A DNA stretch of 5,446 nucleotides. It comes from an uncultured Selenomonas sp. Lineage in GTDB: Bacteria > Bacillota > Negativicutes > Selenomonadales > Selenomonadaceae. The stretch is taken from positions 1 through 5,446 of the forward strand of contig CALJPB010000382.1 in assembly GCA_937981305.1 (NCBI GenBank), read 5' to 3'. Positions within the stretch are counted from its first letter, which is position 1; every line of letters begins with the position of its first letter. Below are positions 4,828 through 5,446 of the stretch, in pieces. The position numbers were made by a program, and so were the translations under genes. The notes below the pieces were generated by a model. It searched no databases. It saw only the letters and a list, made by a program, of their open reading frames with translations, and was not told the DNA's origin.

Positions 4828-5446
4828 CCGGCGCCCCGTATGTTCCTGATGGCTTCGCTGCCCAGCTTCTTGCGCAGGCTGTGAATGAGGTATTCGATGG
4901 CGTTGCTTTCCACCTCCTGGCCCCAGCCGTAGATGCGGTCTTCGAGGTCGGCACGCGAGAGGATGGCGCCGGGGCGCTGCATGAGGGCGTGCAGCAGGGC
5001 AAATTCGCGGTTGGACAGACGCACGGTGGGCTGGCCCTGCCGGCTGGCCTCGTGGGTGGCGGGGTCCAGCGTGAGCAGGGCGCTGCTGAGAATGGGGTTG
5101 GCCTGGCCGCCCTGGCGACGCAGCACGGCCCGCATGCGGGCCAGCAGTTCGCTGATCTCGAAGGGCTTGAGGATGTAGTCGTCGGCGCCGGCGTCCAGTC
5201 CGGCGATGCGGTCGTCCAGGGCATCGCGGGCGGTGACGATGAGCACCGGCAGGGTCGTGGGCTGGCTGCGGATGCTGCGCAGTACCTCCAGGCCGTCACG
5301 TCCGGGCAGGCCGAGGTCCAGCAGGACGAGATCGTAGTGCTGCGTGCGCAGGGCCGTGAGGGCGCTGTTGCCGTCCTTCACCCAGTCGGCCGCCCAGGAG
5401 GCATCGTTCAGGGCGCCGTGGACGGCGTTGCCGATCATGGGGTCAT
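4803..5446 (-). CDS. OmpR/PhoB-family response regulator, QseB/PmrA-like, missing its first residues at the window edge
   Basis: This DNA-binding regulator is activated by phosphorylation from its partner kinase. The frame runs past the first visible ATG (5438) to the edge as D-P-M-I-G, matching the usual ...EDDPMIG start, so roughly eight residues are outside. Counting from that ATG, the receiver domain has the phosphoacceptor D41 in LLDLGLPGRDG (about D51 in the full protein), the switch Thr in VTARD, and Lys in LKPF. A winged-helix DNA-binding domain fills the C-terminal ~90 residues: SNREFALL, the recognition region VESNAIEYLIHSLRKKLG, and the terminal IRGAGWMV wing typical of betaproteobacterial QseB/TctD-like regulators. 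Its end overlaps the kinase start by 25 bases. The stimulus and target genes cannot be told from this window. Its base composition and style differ from the left part. Confidence 0.93.
   Translation of the reverse strand, partial: DPMIGNAVHGALNDASWAADWVKDGNSALTALRTQHYDLVLLDLGLPGRDGLEVLRSIRSQPTTLPVLIVTARDALDDRIAGLDAGADDYILKPFEISELLARMRAVLRRQGGQANPILSSALLTLDPATHEASRQGQPTVRLSNREFALLHALMQRPGAILSRADLEDRIYGWGQEVESNAIEYLIHSLRKKLGSEAIRNIRGAGWMVSKQA

Overview
The window reads as two pieces of DNA from unrelated bacteria joined near position 4396. The left ~4.4 kb looks like a diderm Firmicute of the Negativicutes, most likely Selenomonas-like. It has strong AGGAGG-type ribosome binding sites and moderately high GC, and it mixes Firmicute-style housekeeping genes with outer-membrane functions (a signal-peptide-bearing PagL-like beta-barrel enzyme and an MlaE-type lipid permease). 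The right ~1.05 kb is denser in GC and, on the minus strand, encodes a QseB/QseC-like two-component pair of Burkholderiales (betaproteobacterial) style. The lineage calls come from protein character and have not been tested by a database search.

Left region, 1-437: the first 118 bases hold the N-terminus of a probable adenine glycosylase (mutY) reading leftward off the window. Between it and serS is a 319-base regulatory interval. It contains a good sigma-70 promoter (about 189-217), a compact structured RNA (about 224-352) whose two hairpin loops are complementary, a textbook intrinsic terminator (353-390), and a second extended -10 promoter for serS (378-406). The RNA matches no family I can name.

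Middle region, 438-4413: serS, ubiX, a PagL-like lipid A deacylase gene and rnhA are packed on the plus strand with spacings of -4, +5 and +12 bases, so they very probably form one operon. After a 72-base gap with its own candidate promoter comes an MlaE-family permease gene. Together they cover seryl-tRNA charging, prenylated-FMN supply, outer-membrane lipid A editing, RNA-DNA hybrid removal and intermembrane lipid transport. The last two outer-membrane roles fit a diderm host. The permease loses its last helix at the lineage junction and ends in five residues that do not look native.

Right region, about 4396-5446: a response regulator missing only its first few residues at the window edge overlaps by 25 bases the start of a QseC-type sensor kinase. 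The kinase is cut off after its first transmembrane helix and part of its sensor domain, at the same point where the permease is cut. Two genes broken at one point on opposite strands suggest a chimeric contig (oral communities carry both lineages), although a real recombination cannot be excluded from sequence alone.

The most interesting biology is the RNA upstream of serS. The segment that can form the loop-loop contact can instead pair with the 5' half of the terminator, which is the logic of a transcription-attenuating switch.
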